From NCBI GenBank assembly GCA_023150935.1, contig JAKLJW010000043.1, positions 1 to 37,128 of the forward strand: 37,128 nucleotides of DNA, given 5' to 3'. Source of the DNA: Candidatus Binatia bacterium (GTDB lineage: Bacteria; Desulfobacterota; Binatia; HRBIN30). Positions 25,027 through 32,348 of this stretch are shown in pieces. Both the position numbers and the translations under genes were made by a program. How positions within the stretch are numbered: position 1 is the stretch's first letter; every line of letters starts with the position of its first letter. The notes under the pieces were generated by a model that searched no databases, was not told where the DNA came from, and saw only the letters and a program-made list of their open reading frames with translations.

Positions 25027-26334
25027 TCACCCGCCACGCAGTGCCCGGGCACGGTCGTCGGTGCCGCGAATTCGAGCGAGCCACCACTCCAGCGAGTAGC
25101 GATAGTCGAGGCGTTCCCAGTTGATCAAAATGATGTGCCACAGCAGTACGTTGCCGACGGCGAAGGCGAGCACGAACCCCACCGTGGCGTTCCAGCCGGC
25201 AAATAGAGTGTCGATGCCGACGCGCAGCGCCATGCCGAGGATTCCCTCCAGCATGAAGATGGTCAGACTCAGTCGCCCGAAACGGAGCAGCGGACGCAGG
25301 GCGGCCGGACGCCACGGCTTCCGCCGGGACTCCGCGCCGGGGTCGAGCAGCGCCAGCAAGCCGACCAGCACCAGGGAGAATACGCCGAGCAGGGCGTAGC
25401 CCAGCGCGGCGAAGTAGAGCGGCGACTGCCCCCAGACGTGTTCGCGCTCCGCCAGCACGATGCCCCCGGCTGCGAGCAACCCGAGGCCGCCCACGAGCAC
25501 GAGCAGCAAGCCGCTCCGCCCAAGGTGCCGATAGAGAGCGGCGCGCGGTTCGCCGCGCACCAGGGCCACGCCGGCAATGGCGCCGAGCAGGCCGTAAGCG
25601 AAGAACGGAAAGACGGGGTTCGGGTCGTTGATCAGCAGCGCCATCGGCACTGCCGCCGCGATCGCCGCTCCTCGCTGCGCGACCAGCTTCGTCATCGGCT
25701 CGAACAGCAGCGCACGCAGTGCGGGTGTGGCGAGCAGGACGCCGGCCGCGAGCAGAAACAGATAGCGCTGCACGCCGTCGTCGTCGCGCGGCGGCATGCG
25801 GCGATAGAACCAGCGCAGCGCAGCAGACACGAGAAGCACGTTGGCGCCGATCATCCACAGAGCGCTGGCGAACACCCAGTTTTCGGGGTGGATGCGCGGG
25901 AAGAACCCGTAATAGATGAACCCCGGCACGAGCGTGACCCTGAGGGTCGGGTCGTTCGGGTCCTCGGTGACCGCCGAGTTGCCGACCACCAGCGTCCATA
26001 CCCAGTGCAACACGAAGAGAATGGCGAACGTCTGCACGGCCCCGGCCATCAGCGACCGCGGATAGTGCCACGGCCGGCCGTCCACCAGCGGTTGCCGGTG
26101 CAAGCGGCGCATCGTGGCCGTGGCGTTGGCGGCTCCCGACACGACACCGAACAGGCCCGCCCAGAGGAGCAGAAAGCCGAACGCCACCAGCCACGGCGGC
26201 GGCGACTTCAGCGCCTCGCCCAGCGACGCGAGGTGGAACGCGCCGTTGTGCAGGAAGACCATGGCGCCGATGGCCATGCCGCGCAGGACATCGAAGGTAA
26301 CGACGCGGTCGGCTTGTTCGGGCGGAGCGCTCAT
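25027..26334 (-). CDS. multi-pass membrane acyltransferase-like protein (DUF418/DUF1624 type)
   Basis: A 435-residue protein with about ten to eleven predicted helices. The N-terminal phrase RVVTFDVLRGMAIGAMVFLHNG (10-31) is the start signature of the YeiB/HGSNAT/DUF1624 acyltransferase superfamily, where an Arg-Gly pair begins helix 1. The C-terminal LIRW-type end (LDYRYSLEWWLARIRG) resembles DUF418, whose members end with a GPLEWLWR-like motif. These proteins are thought to move acetyl or acyl groups across the membrane onto sugars or lipids; the acceptor here is not known. It starts 4 nt inside the end of the SMP-30 gene (26331-26334), so the two are translationally coupled. Confidence 0.82.
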   Translation of the reverse strand: MSAPPEQADRVVTFDVLRGMAIGAMVFLHNGAFHLASLGEALKSPPPWLVAFGFLLLWAGLFGVVSGAANATATMRRLHRQPLVDGRPWHYPRSLMAGAVQTFAILFVLHWVWTLVVGNSAVTEDPNDPTLRVTLVPGFIYYGFFPRIHPENWVFASALWMIGANVLLVSAALRWFYRRMPPRDDDGVQRYLFLLAAGVLLATPALRALLFEPMTKLVAQRGAAIAAAVPMALLINDPNPVFPFFAYGLLGAIAGVALVRGEPRAALYRHLGRSGLLLVLVGGLGLLAAGGIVLAEREHVWGQSPLYFAALGYALLGVFSLVLVGLLALLDPGAESRRKPWRPAALRPLLRFGRLSLTIFMLEGILGMALRVGIDTLFAGWNATVGFVLAFAVGNVLLWHIILINWERLDYRYSLEWWLARIRGTDDRARALRGG

Positions 26335-27188
26335 ACGCCGGCGGACAGATTCAACTCGACAACGGCGCCGGTGAACGGCGGCACGTTCGCATGGAAGGCG
26401 GTGACGTAAAGGGTCGGTTCGGCTTCTCCCCAGGCGACATTGGTCGGGTAACGGAACGGCAGATCGACGACGGCTTCGAGCCGTGCGTCCCGGCCGAGGA
26501 TCAGCAGTCGGGCGGCGCCGAACTGCGCCACCACGAGTCGGCCCGAGCGCGAACAGGCGAGTCCGTCGGGTCCGAGCAAAGGTTCGTCGGGAGGGTCTGC
26601 GGCAAGGGCGTGCAAATCGGCGTATATGCGTCGTCCGCGGAGCGCACCGTCGGGCTGCACGTCGAAGGCGAGGACGCGGTTGCGGAAGTGCTCGCTCACG
26701 AACAGCGTCGTACCGTCGAATCCGAGAGCGATGCCGTTTGCGTAATGGATGTCGGCGGCCAGCATGCGCGTGTCGCCGCCGGGCCGGTGCCGGAAGACAC
26801 CGCCGGCGACGGGTGCGGCGCGATCGAAGACGCCGGCCGCGGTGAAGTAGAGCGCACCGGCGTCATCGAAGACCAGGTCGTTGGGTGCAGAGAGCGGGCG
26901 GCCCGCGGAATCCGACCGAACCGTCTCGTGGAGGAGGCCGTTACGAGCGATGCGGGCGATGCAGTTGCTGTCGGAGCCGGTGACCCAGATCGCGCCATCG
27001 GGTCCGCAGACCACGGCGGCGGGGCCGAAGCCCGGTTGCTGCCATACGGTGCGCGCCGCGCCTTCGACGAGGTCGATCAAGCCGACGGCGTGCCGCGCGT
27101 ACTCGACGAAATAGAGGCGGCCCGCGTCCCACGTCGGGCCTTCGGGGTAAGACAGCGGTTCGTGCAGCACGCGCAGCGTGGGAGTCAT
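26331..27188 (-). CDS. SMP-30/gluconolactonase-family lactone hydrolase
   Basis: A 285-residue six-bladed propeller enzyme that hydrolyses sugar or other lactones in a metal-dependent way. The metal ligands of the family are in place: Glu16 (SYPEGPTW), Asn151 (YANGIALGFD) and Asp207 (LLGPDGLA), with the substrate-side Asn103 in SAPNDLVFDD. There is no signal peptide, so it is cytoplasmic. It is the first gene of the minus-strand block and overlaps the acyltransferase-like gene. Some members of this fold act as strictosidine synthase-like enzymes or luciferin-regenerating enzymes, but the residues here favour a lactonase. The natural substrate is unknown. Confidence 0.88.
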   Translation of the reverse strand: MTPTLRVLHEPLSYPEGPTWDAGRLYFVEYARHAVGLIDLVEGAARTVWQQPGFGPAAVVCGPDGAIWVTGSDSNCIARIARNGLLHETVRSDSAGRPLSAPNDLVFDDAGALYFTAAGVFDRAAPVAGGVFRHRPGGDTRMLAADIHYANGIALGFDGTTLFVSEHFRNRVLAFDVQPDGALRGRRIYADLHALAADPPDEPLLGPDGLACSRSGRLVVAQFGAARLLILGRDARLEAVVDLPFRYPTNVAWGEAEPTLYVTAFHANVPPFTGAVVELNLSAGV

Positions 27189-27344
27189 GCGATCTCCGGT
27201 ACTCGACGTTCCATAGCAATCGACGCCGCTGCGAAGCCAGCACCGACGCGGCGCCCTGGCGCCCGGCGTTCAGCCTGCTCCGCGGTGCACACGTTTGTGG
27301 AAGAGACTTGTGTCCCGGCGCGCACGTGGATAGCTCTGGCTCCC

Positions 27345-27998
27345 ATGGATCTCGGACCCGTTATCCTGACCGGTCGTTTCGTCCGCCTCGAACCGCTGTC
27401 GATCGAGCACGTCGGGGCGCTTGCGGAAATCGGTATCGACGAGTCGATCTGGCGATGGAACCCGGCCGGGGCGGTGCGCAGCGCGGACGACATGAGACAG
27501 TACGTGGATCACGCCCTGCAGCAGCGTGCCGACGGTCTGGCATTGCCGTTTGCGACGATCCATCTCGGTGACCGGCGCCCGGTCGGCAGTACCCGGTTTG
27601 CGGCCTTCGATCGGGAGCACCGCCGTGTCGAGATCGGGTATACGTGGATCGCGCCGCCGTGGCAGCGCAGTGTCGTGAACACCGAGGCGAAGTATCTGAT
27701 GTTGCAGTATGCGTTCGAGACCTGGGGCTGCATCCGGGTCGAGTTCAAGACCGATTCGCTGAACGAGAAATCCCGCGCCGCGCTGGCGCGTATCGGCGCG
27801 GTCGAGGAAGGAACGTTGCGCAACCACATGCGAACTCACGGCGGGCGGATTCGACACTCGGTCTACTTCAGCATTACCGACGACGAGTGGCCGAGCGTGA
27901 AAACCGCATTGGCGGCGAAAATCGCCGGTACCTCCGCAACCGCGCCTCCGCCACCCGCGAGCCGGCGATCGGGGCCCCGCGTTCCCCCCTTGCCCTGA
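27345..27998 (+). CDS. GNAT-family N-acetyltransferase (RimJ/RimL type)
   Basis: A 217-residue acetyltransferase from the ATG at 27345; the open frame extends far upstream antisense to the SMP-30 gene and is not coding there. Visible signatures are LTGRFVRLEPLSIEHV (8-23), PVGSTRFAAFDREHRRVEIGYTWIAPPWQRS (about 79-109), and the acetyl-CoA/C-terminal region WGCIRVEFKTDSLNEKSRAALARIGAVEEG (about 129-158), typical of Acetyltransf_3 proteins. The last 25 residues are Pro/Ala/Arg-rich and probably disordered. It could acetylate a protein N-terminus, an amino acid or an antibiotic; nothing narrows this. It is convergent with the secreted protein gene at 28052-30202. Confidence 0.9.
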   Translation: MDLGPVILTGRFVRLEPLSIEHVGALAEIGIDESIWRWNPAGAVRSADDMRQYVDHALQQRADGLALPFATIHLGDRRPVGSTRFAAFDREHRRVEIGYTWIAPPWQRSVVNTEAKYLMLQYAFETWGCIRVEFKTDSLNEKSRAALARIGAVEEGTLRNHMRTHGGRIRHSVYFSITDDEWPSVKTALAAKIAGTSATAPPPPASRRSGPRVPPLP

Positions 27999-28051
27999 AC
28001 TACGAAGCGGCTCAGATCCTAAATCTTCTTCGAGATGTAAGCGGCGGGTCG

Positions 28052-30202
28052 TTACCCGGTCGGAATCGGAATCGGAATCGGGATCGCTATCGACATCGGA
28101 ATCGAATTTCGCCGCGGATCGAAATCGATTCCGATACCGACCCCGACTCCGATCGGTCGCGACCAGGTACCGGGCGGAGGCGGGGGTGGATTCACGAGAT
28201 CGGCCGCAGGCCGTTGCGTGCGCGTGAATCGTGAGGGCTGAACTACGGTATGGATTGGGTGGCGGACGGCGGCTGACGGCTGCCAGTTGCCGGTGCAGTC
28301 GCCGAACCGCACCGCGGTGAAGTCCTGACCGGCCGCCGCTCCGACCAGAGGGCGGTACGCGATTGCGCCCGCCTGGCAGGCACCGCCGCTCGGAACCGGG
28401 TAGACGATCTGCTGGTTGGCGGCGGCCGCCGGCGCCGGCACGAAGACCGCATCGGAGCCGCACGCCACGGCCACCGGCAGCCGCTCAATCAGCCCGACGC
28501 GGAACTGCAAGATCCGCGCGGCGTCCAACGCGCTGAGCGTGCCGTCGCCGGTGACGTCGCAGGCCAGACGCTGCATGGCATCGAACGCCCGCAGGCCGAC
28601 AACGGCCTGCAAAACATACGCGGCGTCGAGCGCACTCACCGCGCCATCGTCGGCCGCCGCTTGCAGTTCCGGCTGCACCTGCCAGTCCGTCGAGGTCAAC
28701 GCGACGAAGGAGAACGCTCCGTCGGCGCCGGTTTGTGCCGCCGCCGTGACCGCACCCGCGAGCCGCAGCGTGGTTGCGGGCACCGGCAGGCCGTTGCCGT
28801 AGTACGTGACGCGCCCGCCGATGCTGCCCGTGGACACCGTCGGCGTGGGCGTCGGGGTCGGTGTCGGCGTGCGTGTCACGGTGGCGGTGGGCGTCTCCGA
28901 TCCGGCCCACAGGTCGATGACGTACGCATCGCCGAGCCCGAGACCGTCGCCGTCCCCGTAGCAGCCCGCTTCCGTGCCCCAGTCGGACGCGAAAACCACG
29001 TAGCGGCCGGTGCGCGAGATGCTCGCCCGCGGCTGCACCCAGTAGCCGCAACTGCTGGAACGGTGGTGCGCCAGTCGCAGTACGCTGCCGCCGGTGTACT
29101 GGAGAAACAGCTCGCCTTCGAAAGCGCTCCAGCCGTTACCGGTGTCGAAACCGGCGGTCACCAGGCACACGCCGTACGGACCGCGACACGAGATGTGCTC
29201 GGCGTTGCCCCAGTCGAGGATCTGTACGTAGGCGGGCGGACTGGCGGTCGCCGTGCCCGGCAGGGCGCGGACGCCGATCGAGAGGCTGCCGCTCCAATGG
29301 TACAGCTCGAAGGTCATGAAGATCTCCGTGTCGCCGTCGAGCTCGACGCCGAGATCGCCGTGCTGGTGCCCGTCGTAGACGCGGCCCACGAAGGCCCCGG
29401 TCCGGATATCGAACGTCTCGAGACCGCTGCAGCGGGTGGTGCCGTCGCGTGGCCACTGCACGGCAATGTACCGGCCGAGCGGCGAGGCGGAGAGCCAGTC
29501 CGGCTCGAGTTCCCCCCAGGTCGGATCCGGGCTGCACGGCCCGGCGTAGAGCGCCGGGACGGACAGCTCCGCCCCGAGGGTCAGGTCCTGCAGATCGAGC
29601 GCCACGATCGCCTCGCTGCCGTCGTTGCGAACGAGCAAGGCCGCCAGCCAGCGCCCGTCGCGGGACAACTCGTCGAACGACTGGTTGACGCGCACGCGCG
29701 AGTAAATCGAGGGGAACGTGAACAGGGTGGTCGTCTGCCGCGTCGCGACGTCGGTGCGCTGCACGCGCACCGTCGTGTCGGCGTTGCTGTCGAAGTGGAC
29801 GAGCGCATGCGGGCTGGTCGCGAGCCAGCGCGGGGCGTTCCACTCCGACGTGTCGAGGCCGTCGACCGCGCTGAAGTCCGCAACGCGGCGCACCACGTAG
29901 CCCGTGCTGCCCGTCAGGAGCAGATAGGTATCGTCCGTAGAGAACGCCTGTAACTGGGAATACGTCTGGGTTTCGAAGCCGCCGCCGCTGCTGGCGGCGG
30001 AAACCCGCCGCAGCGTCGTGCCGAACACCGGATCGACGAACGCGATTCCCGGTGGCTGGACGGCCAGCGGAGCCGGTGTCACCACGACGACCGGGTCGGG
30101 CAAACCCGCGGCCCCCGCCGCCGTCACGCCCATTACGGCCGACAGCGCCACTAAAGTGACCCTCGCGGCCCACCCGCCGCCGGGCAATTTCGCGCGTGGC
30201 AT
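28052..30202 (-). CDS. secreted propeller protein with Thr-Pro linker and dockerin-like repeats
   Basis: A 716-residue exported protein from the ATG at 30202 with GAGGGAAA upstream; a GTG at 30220 is an alternative. Residues 8-33 form a signal peptide ending AGAAG. Residues about 55-430 contain WD40/TolB-like blades. A low-complexity TPTPTPTPTPT linker follows (about 437-458), then a small beta domain (GSIGGRVTYYGNGLP). Two dockerin-type repeats lie at about 520-575; the second reads CDVTGDGTLSALDAARIL, with the Ca-binding DxxGDGxxxxxDA spacing, and the first is degenerate (ADDGAVSALDAAYVL). The C-terminal 35 residues (IGVGVGIGI then PIPIPIP) are encoded by a repetitive hairpin and may not be part of the original protein. 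A surface or matrix role is likely. Confidence 0.85.
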   Translation of the reverse strand: MPRAKLPGGGWAARVTLVALSAVMGVTAAGAAGLPDPVVVVTPAPLAVQPPGIAFVDPVFGTTLRRVSAASSGGGFETQTYSQLQAFSTDDTYLLLTGSTGYVVRRVADFSAVDGLDTSEWNAPRWLATSPHALVHFDSNADTTVRVQRTDVATRQTTTLFTFPSIYSRVRVNQSFDELSRDGRWLAALLVRNDGSEAIVALDLQDLTLGAELSVPALYAGPCSPDPTWGELEPDWLSASPLGRYIAVQWPRDGTTRCSGLETFDIRTGAFVGRVYDGHQHGDLGVELDGDTEIFMTFELYHWSGSLSIGVRALPGTATASPPAYVQILDWGNAEHISCRGPYGVCLVTAGFDTGNGWSAFEGELFLQYTGGSVLRLAHHRSSSCGYWVQPRASISRTGRYVVFASDWGTEAGCYGDGDGLGLGDAYVIDLWAGSETPTATVTRTPTPTPTPTPTVSTGSIGGRVTYYGNGLPVPATTLRLAGAVTAAAQTGADGAFSFVALTSTDWQVQPELQAAADDGAVSALDAAYVLQAVVGLRAFDAMQRLACDVTGDGTLSALDAARILQFRVGLIERLPVAVACGSDAVFVPAPAAAANQQIVYPVPSGGACQAGAIAYRPLVGAAAGQDFTAVRFGDCTGNWQPSAAVRHPIHTVVQPSRFTRTQRPAADLVNPPPPPPGTWSRPIGVGVGIGIDFDPRRNSIPMSIAIPIPIPIPTG
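28060..28154. repeat. hexamer-repeat inverted array (possible bidirectional terminator)
   Basis: The left half is a run of ATCGGN/ATCGNN hexamers (28060-28110). After GCCGCGG the right half (28116-28154) is largely their complement (CGAAATCGATTCCGATACCG and on), so the whole can fold into a long imperfect hairpin. It sits just after the stop of the acetyltransferase gene and overlaps the 3' end of the convergent secreted protein gene, where it encodes the alternating Ile-Gly and Pro-Ile tail. The position suits termination from both sides, although there is no U-tract. Confidence 0.6.
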
Positions 30203-30295
30203 GCGCTTTCCCTCGTTCACGTATCTCAGGTCAGCAACCCGGATGCCACCCGGAACCCGAGCAGACCTCCTAATCGATGCTCGACCTGCCCATGA

Positions 30296-30340
30296 AAAAT
30301 GACGCCCGCGTCAGGGAATAATTGACGTAGGTGTCATTTT
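30296..30340. promoter_or_regulatory. two tandem TGAC-N6-GTCA palindromes upstream of acyl-CoA dehydrogenase
   Basis: Site 1 is TGACGCCCGCGTCA (30300-30313) and site 2 is TGACGTAGGTGTCA (30323-30336), with centres 23 bp apart. The pair is embedded in a larger dyad, AAAATGACGCC (30296-30306) and GGTGTCATTTT (30330-30340), 10 of 11 bases matching and sharing one centre at 30318. TTGACG (30322-30327) resembles a -35 box within site 2, with a poor -10 about 17 bp downstream. Two operator copies spaced about two helical turns suit a dimeric TetR-type repressor; a TetR gene lies at 35222-35908. The link to that protein is inferred. Confidence 0.6.
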
Positions 30341-30391
30341 CCTTTAGCCAGTTCGGGTTTGTATCGAGTTCAGTTTTCCGGAGGCAGCACG

Positions 30392-31603
30392 ATGGGTTTG
30401 ACCGACATCGAGATCGGCTTGAGCGAGGTAGAGATTTCGATCCGCGATACGGTGCACAAGTTTGCCGAAGAGGTGATGCGTCCGGCCGGGCGCGCGCTGG
30501 ATCGGCTGAGCAGTCCCGCCGAGGTGATTGCGCGCGGTTCGATCCTCTGGAACGTCTTCGAGAAGTACCGCGCACTCAATCTGCGCGAAATCGACGAGGA
30601 CCCGGACATGATCGGTACGCCGATGCTCGCGCGTATCCATGCCATGATCGGCGAGGAGCTCGGGTGGGGCGATGCGGGGCTGGCGATCAGTCTGGGCGTG
30701 TCGGGTTTCCCGGGGATGTTTGCGCGCATGCTGGCGCGCGAGGATCTGATCGAGCGTTTCGCCAATCCGAAGCGTCCGGAGATCGGTTGCTGGGCGATCA
30801 CCGAGCCGAACCACGGCAGCGACGTACTGGCCTTCAATCAGCCGTTTTTCGAGAGTCCGTCGGCGCGGGCCGACTGCATTGCCACCCGCGACGGCGACCA
30901 TTACGTGATCCGGGGCCAGAAGGCGGCATGGGTGTCGAACGGCTCGATCGCCACGGTGGCGACCTTGTTCTGCACGCTCGATCCGACGCACGGGCTGCGC
31001 GACGGCGGGGTTGCGCTGGTGCCGCTCGACCTGCCGGGAGTATCGCGTGGGGCGCCGCTGGACAAACTCGGTCAGCGCGCGCTCAATCAGGGCGAGATCT
31101 TCTTCGACGACGTGCGCCTGCCGGCCGAGTACATGGTGGTCGGTTCCGACGGCTACCAGTTCGTCGTCGAGCGTGTGCTGACGATGGCGAACGCGGCGAT
31201 GGGGACGACTTTCGTCGGTCTGGCGCAGGCGGCGCTCGAGCATGCGCTCGAGTATGCGCGCGGGCGTGTGCAGGGCGGGGTGCCGATCTCGCGGCACCAG
31301 GCGGTCAAGATGAAGCTCTTCAAGATGTTCCAGGCGACCGAGGCGGCGCGGGCGCTGGCCCGCCGTGTAGCGCTCTACAACGGGACGCGGATGGACGGAC
31401 TTCTCGAGTACTCGATCGCGTCGAAGACGTTCTGCACGCAGACGGCGTTCGACGTTGCCCACACCGCCGTGCAGATCTTCGGTGGCAACGGCCTGAGCCG
31501 CGAGTACCCGGTGGAGAAGCTGCTGCGCGACGCGCGGGCGTCGCTGATCGAAGACGGGTGCAACGACGTCCTCGGCCTGGTGGCCGCCGACAAGCTATGT
31601 TGA
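30392..31603 (+). CDS. acyl-CoA dehydrogenase family protein
   Basis: A 403-residue flavoenzyme that introduces a 2,3 double bond into an acyl-CoA. The ATG at 30392 has GGAGG about 8 nt upstream. It has the N-terminal helical domain (to about 125), the middle beta domain with WAITEPNHGSD (about 130-141) and KAAWVSNGSIATV (about 180-192) around the flavin, and the C-terminal helical domain with HQAVKMKLFKMF and the FAD-binding QIFGGNGLSREYPVEKLLRDAR. The base Glu387 lies in SLIEDGCNDVLGL, where many family members have YEGTNEI, so the active-site loop is variant but the Glu is kept. Substrate chain or ring type cannot be read from this. It is the first gene of the lipid block. Confidence 0.93.
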   Translation: MGLTDIEIGLSEVEISIRDTVHKFAEEVMRPAGRALDRLSSPAEVIARGSILWNVFEKYRALNLREIDEDPDMIGTPMLARIHAMIGEELGWGDAGLAISLGVSGFPGMFARMLAREDLIERFANPKRPEIGCWAITEPNHGSDVLAFNQPFFESPSARADCIATRDGDHYVIRGQKAAWVSNGSIATVATLFCTLDPTHGLRDGGVALVPLDLPGVSRGAPLDKLGQRALNQGEIFFDDVRLPAEYMVVGSDGYQFVVERVLTMANAAMGTTFVGLAQAALEHALEYARGRVQGGVPISRHQAVKMKLFKMFQATEAARALARRVALYNGTRMDGLLEYSIASKTFCTQTAFDVAHTAVQIFGGNGLSREYPVEKLLRDARASLIEDGCNDVLGLVAADKLC

Positions 31604-31608
31604 GGCAT

Positions 31609-31647
31609 CCTTCGAGACGCCGCCGGAAGACGGCGGCTCCTCAGGAC
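31609..31647 (-). repeat. REP-like hairpin repeat, family 1 variant, just after acyl-CoA dehydrogenase stop
   Basis: Read on the minus strand it gives CCTGAGGAGCCGCC, TCTTCC-type loop, GGCGGCGTCTCGAAGG. This follows the same plan as copy A at 13636-13680: flank, 6-bp stem, TTCTTCT-like loop, stem, GTATCGAGG-like end. It starts 6 nt after the dehydrogenase stop and could terminate that transcript. A partial second copy of its end follows at about 31650-31675. Confidence 0.6.
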
Positions 31648-31767
31648 AGGCCCTTCGAGACGCCGCGATATGAGGAAACTGAACTACTATCGCCGAATTT
31701 CCGCGCGACGCGCGACGATTTCGTCCGTCATGCCGGCGGAAGAGACTGTCGATGAACTCCCGTTCAC

Positions 31768-31794
31768 CCTTCGACGAGCTCAGGGTGAGCGGGG
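31768..31794 (+). repeat. family 2 repeat unit (TTCGACGAGCTCAGGGTGAG)
   Basis: A unit of the form CCTTCGACGAGCTCAGGGTG followed by AGCGGGG. Its inverted relative lies at 32101-32128, and a partial copy lies at about 31825-31841. Similar units are common in intergenic DNA of several proteobacterial groups (from memory; not checked here). Confidence 0.6.
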
Positions 31795-31827
31795 GAAACC
31801 CGATGAAATCAATTTCACCAGCGCTCA
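31780..31827 (+). repeat. 47-bp direct repeat, copy 1
   Basis: It begins TCAGGGTGAGCGGGGGAAAC and is identical for 35 bases to copy 2 at 32061, then differs at a few of the next 13. The copies lie 281 bp apart. Confidence 0.8.
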
Positions 31828-31881
31828 CCCTTCGACGAGCCTGGCGCGGGCTGGCGCCCGCAACCCAAAGCGAACAACCAG

Positions 31882-31994
31882 CCCGTTCGCCCCGAGTAGG
31901 AGCCCTTCTCCCGGGCTCCGTATCGAGGGGCGCGCCCCTGCCGAGCCTGTCCCTCGATACGCGCCAGAAGAAGGCGCTACTCGGGACGAACGGG
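31882..31994. repeat. composite inverted element: REP-like family 1 copies B and C
   Basis: Copy B (31882-31930, plus) and copy C (31951-31994, minus) face each other. B reads CCCGTTCGCCCCGAGTAG, stem GGAGCC, loop region CTTCTCC, stem GGGCTCC, then GTATCGAGGG. C read on the minus strand gives CCCGTTCGTCCCGAGTAG, GCGCC, TTCTTCT, GGCGC, GTATCGAGGG. The pair forms a 113-bp nested palindrome; CGTATCGAGGG (31919-31929) and CCCTCGATACG (31951-31961) match perfectly. Confidence 0.75.
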
Positions 31995-32060
31995 AAGGCA
32001 CTGCCGCTCCATGGCCTGAAGATTTCTTCGCGCCGTGCGCAGACTTCCGGCGATAGTAGT

Positions 32061-32108
32061 TCAGGGTGAGCGGGGGAAACCCGATGAAATCAATTCCACC
32101 ACCGCTCA
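32061..32108 (+). repeat. 47-bp direct repeat, copy 2
   Basis: Second copy of the unit at 31780-31827. It begins inside the right inverted-repeat end of the 386-bp segment, so the segment may have been formed by recombination between these copies. Confidence 0.8.
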
Positions 32109-32128
32109 GGCTGAGCTTGTCGAAGCCG
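32101..32128 (-). repeat. family 2 repeat unit, inverted copy
   Basis: Read on the minus strand it gives CTTCGACAAGCTCAGCCTGA followed by GCGG, matching the unit at 31768-31794 at all but a few positions. Confidence 0.6.
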
Positions 32129-32197
32129 GGTTTGGCCGTTTATCGACAGACTCGGAAGCCGCCATCCAGATGCAAAGAAACGAGGAATTGGGACGGG

Positions 32198-32217
32198 ATT
32201 CCGGCTTTCGCCGGAAT
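32198..32217. repeat. perfect 8-bp hairpin ATTCCGGC-TTTC-GCCGGAAT
   Basis: A symmetric stem with a 4-nt loop followed by GACA. It has the form of a short intergenic repeat that is widespread in bacteria (recognised from general experience). Confidence 0.6.
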
Positions 32218-32292
32218 GACAGAATACGTCACGGTAATTGCGGCGGGCAGTACTGAGCAAACCGATTCGAGGATAATGGGCACGGCGTATTG

Positions 32293-32313
32293 CCCCCGAC
32301 GTCGCGTCGGGGG
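32293..32313 (+). promoter_or_regulatory. perfect 9-bp hairpin upstream of the thiolase gene
   Basis: CCCCCGACG (32293-32301), loop TCG, CGTCGGGGG (32305-32313). It ends 22 nt before the AAGGAGG site (32335-32341) of the thiolase gene. It could be a terminator of upstream transcription without a U-tract, or a 5' untranslated hairpin. Confidence 0.5.
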
Positions 32314-32348
32314 TGCGGCGCCGTCACTAGCGCAAGGAGGTCAAGATC

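Larger units (their letters stand above)
31679..32064. mobile_element. 386-bp segment bounded by 19-20 bp inverted repeats
   Basis: The left end is CTGAACTACTATCGCCGAA (31679-31697), and the right end is its complement TTCCGGCGATAGTAGTTCAG (32045-32064), differing by one inserted base. No transposase is encoded inside. It could be a non-autonomous miniature element, or an inversion product of the repeats around it. No target-site duplication was confirmed. Confidence 0.45.
31604..32348. other. 745-bp non-coding, repeat-dense gap
   Basis: No protein gene was recognised; several open frames cross it, but their products are low-complexity and match no family. The gap is packed with repeats: REP-like units at 31609-31647 and 31882-31994, a 386-bp segment bounded by 19-20 bp inverted repeats (31679-32064), a 47-bp direct repeat (31780 and 32061), TTCGACRAGCTCAG units, and two perfect short hairpins at 32198-32217 and 32293-32313. 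Such regions are typical of intergenic recombination or decay hot spots. Confidence 0.75.

Noticed and set aside
26391..27344. Upstream extension of the GNAT protein by 318 codons
   Set aside because: It is antisense to the SMP-30 gene and has no acetyltransferase-like sequence; the conserved start is at 27345.
31882..31994. CRISPR-like repeat pair
   Set aside because: The two units are inverted, not direct, and there are no evenly spaced copies or spacers.
31670..32056. Open frames within the repeat-dense gap
   Set aside because: Their translations follow the repeats and palindromes and match no known family; they also end at repeat borders.
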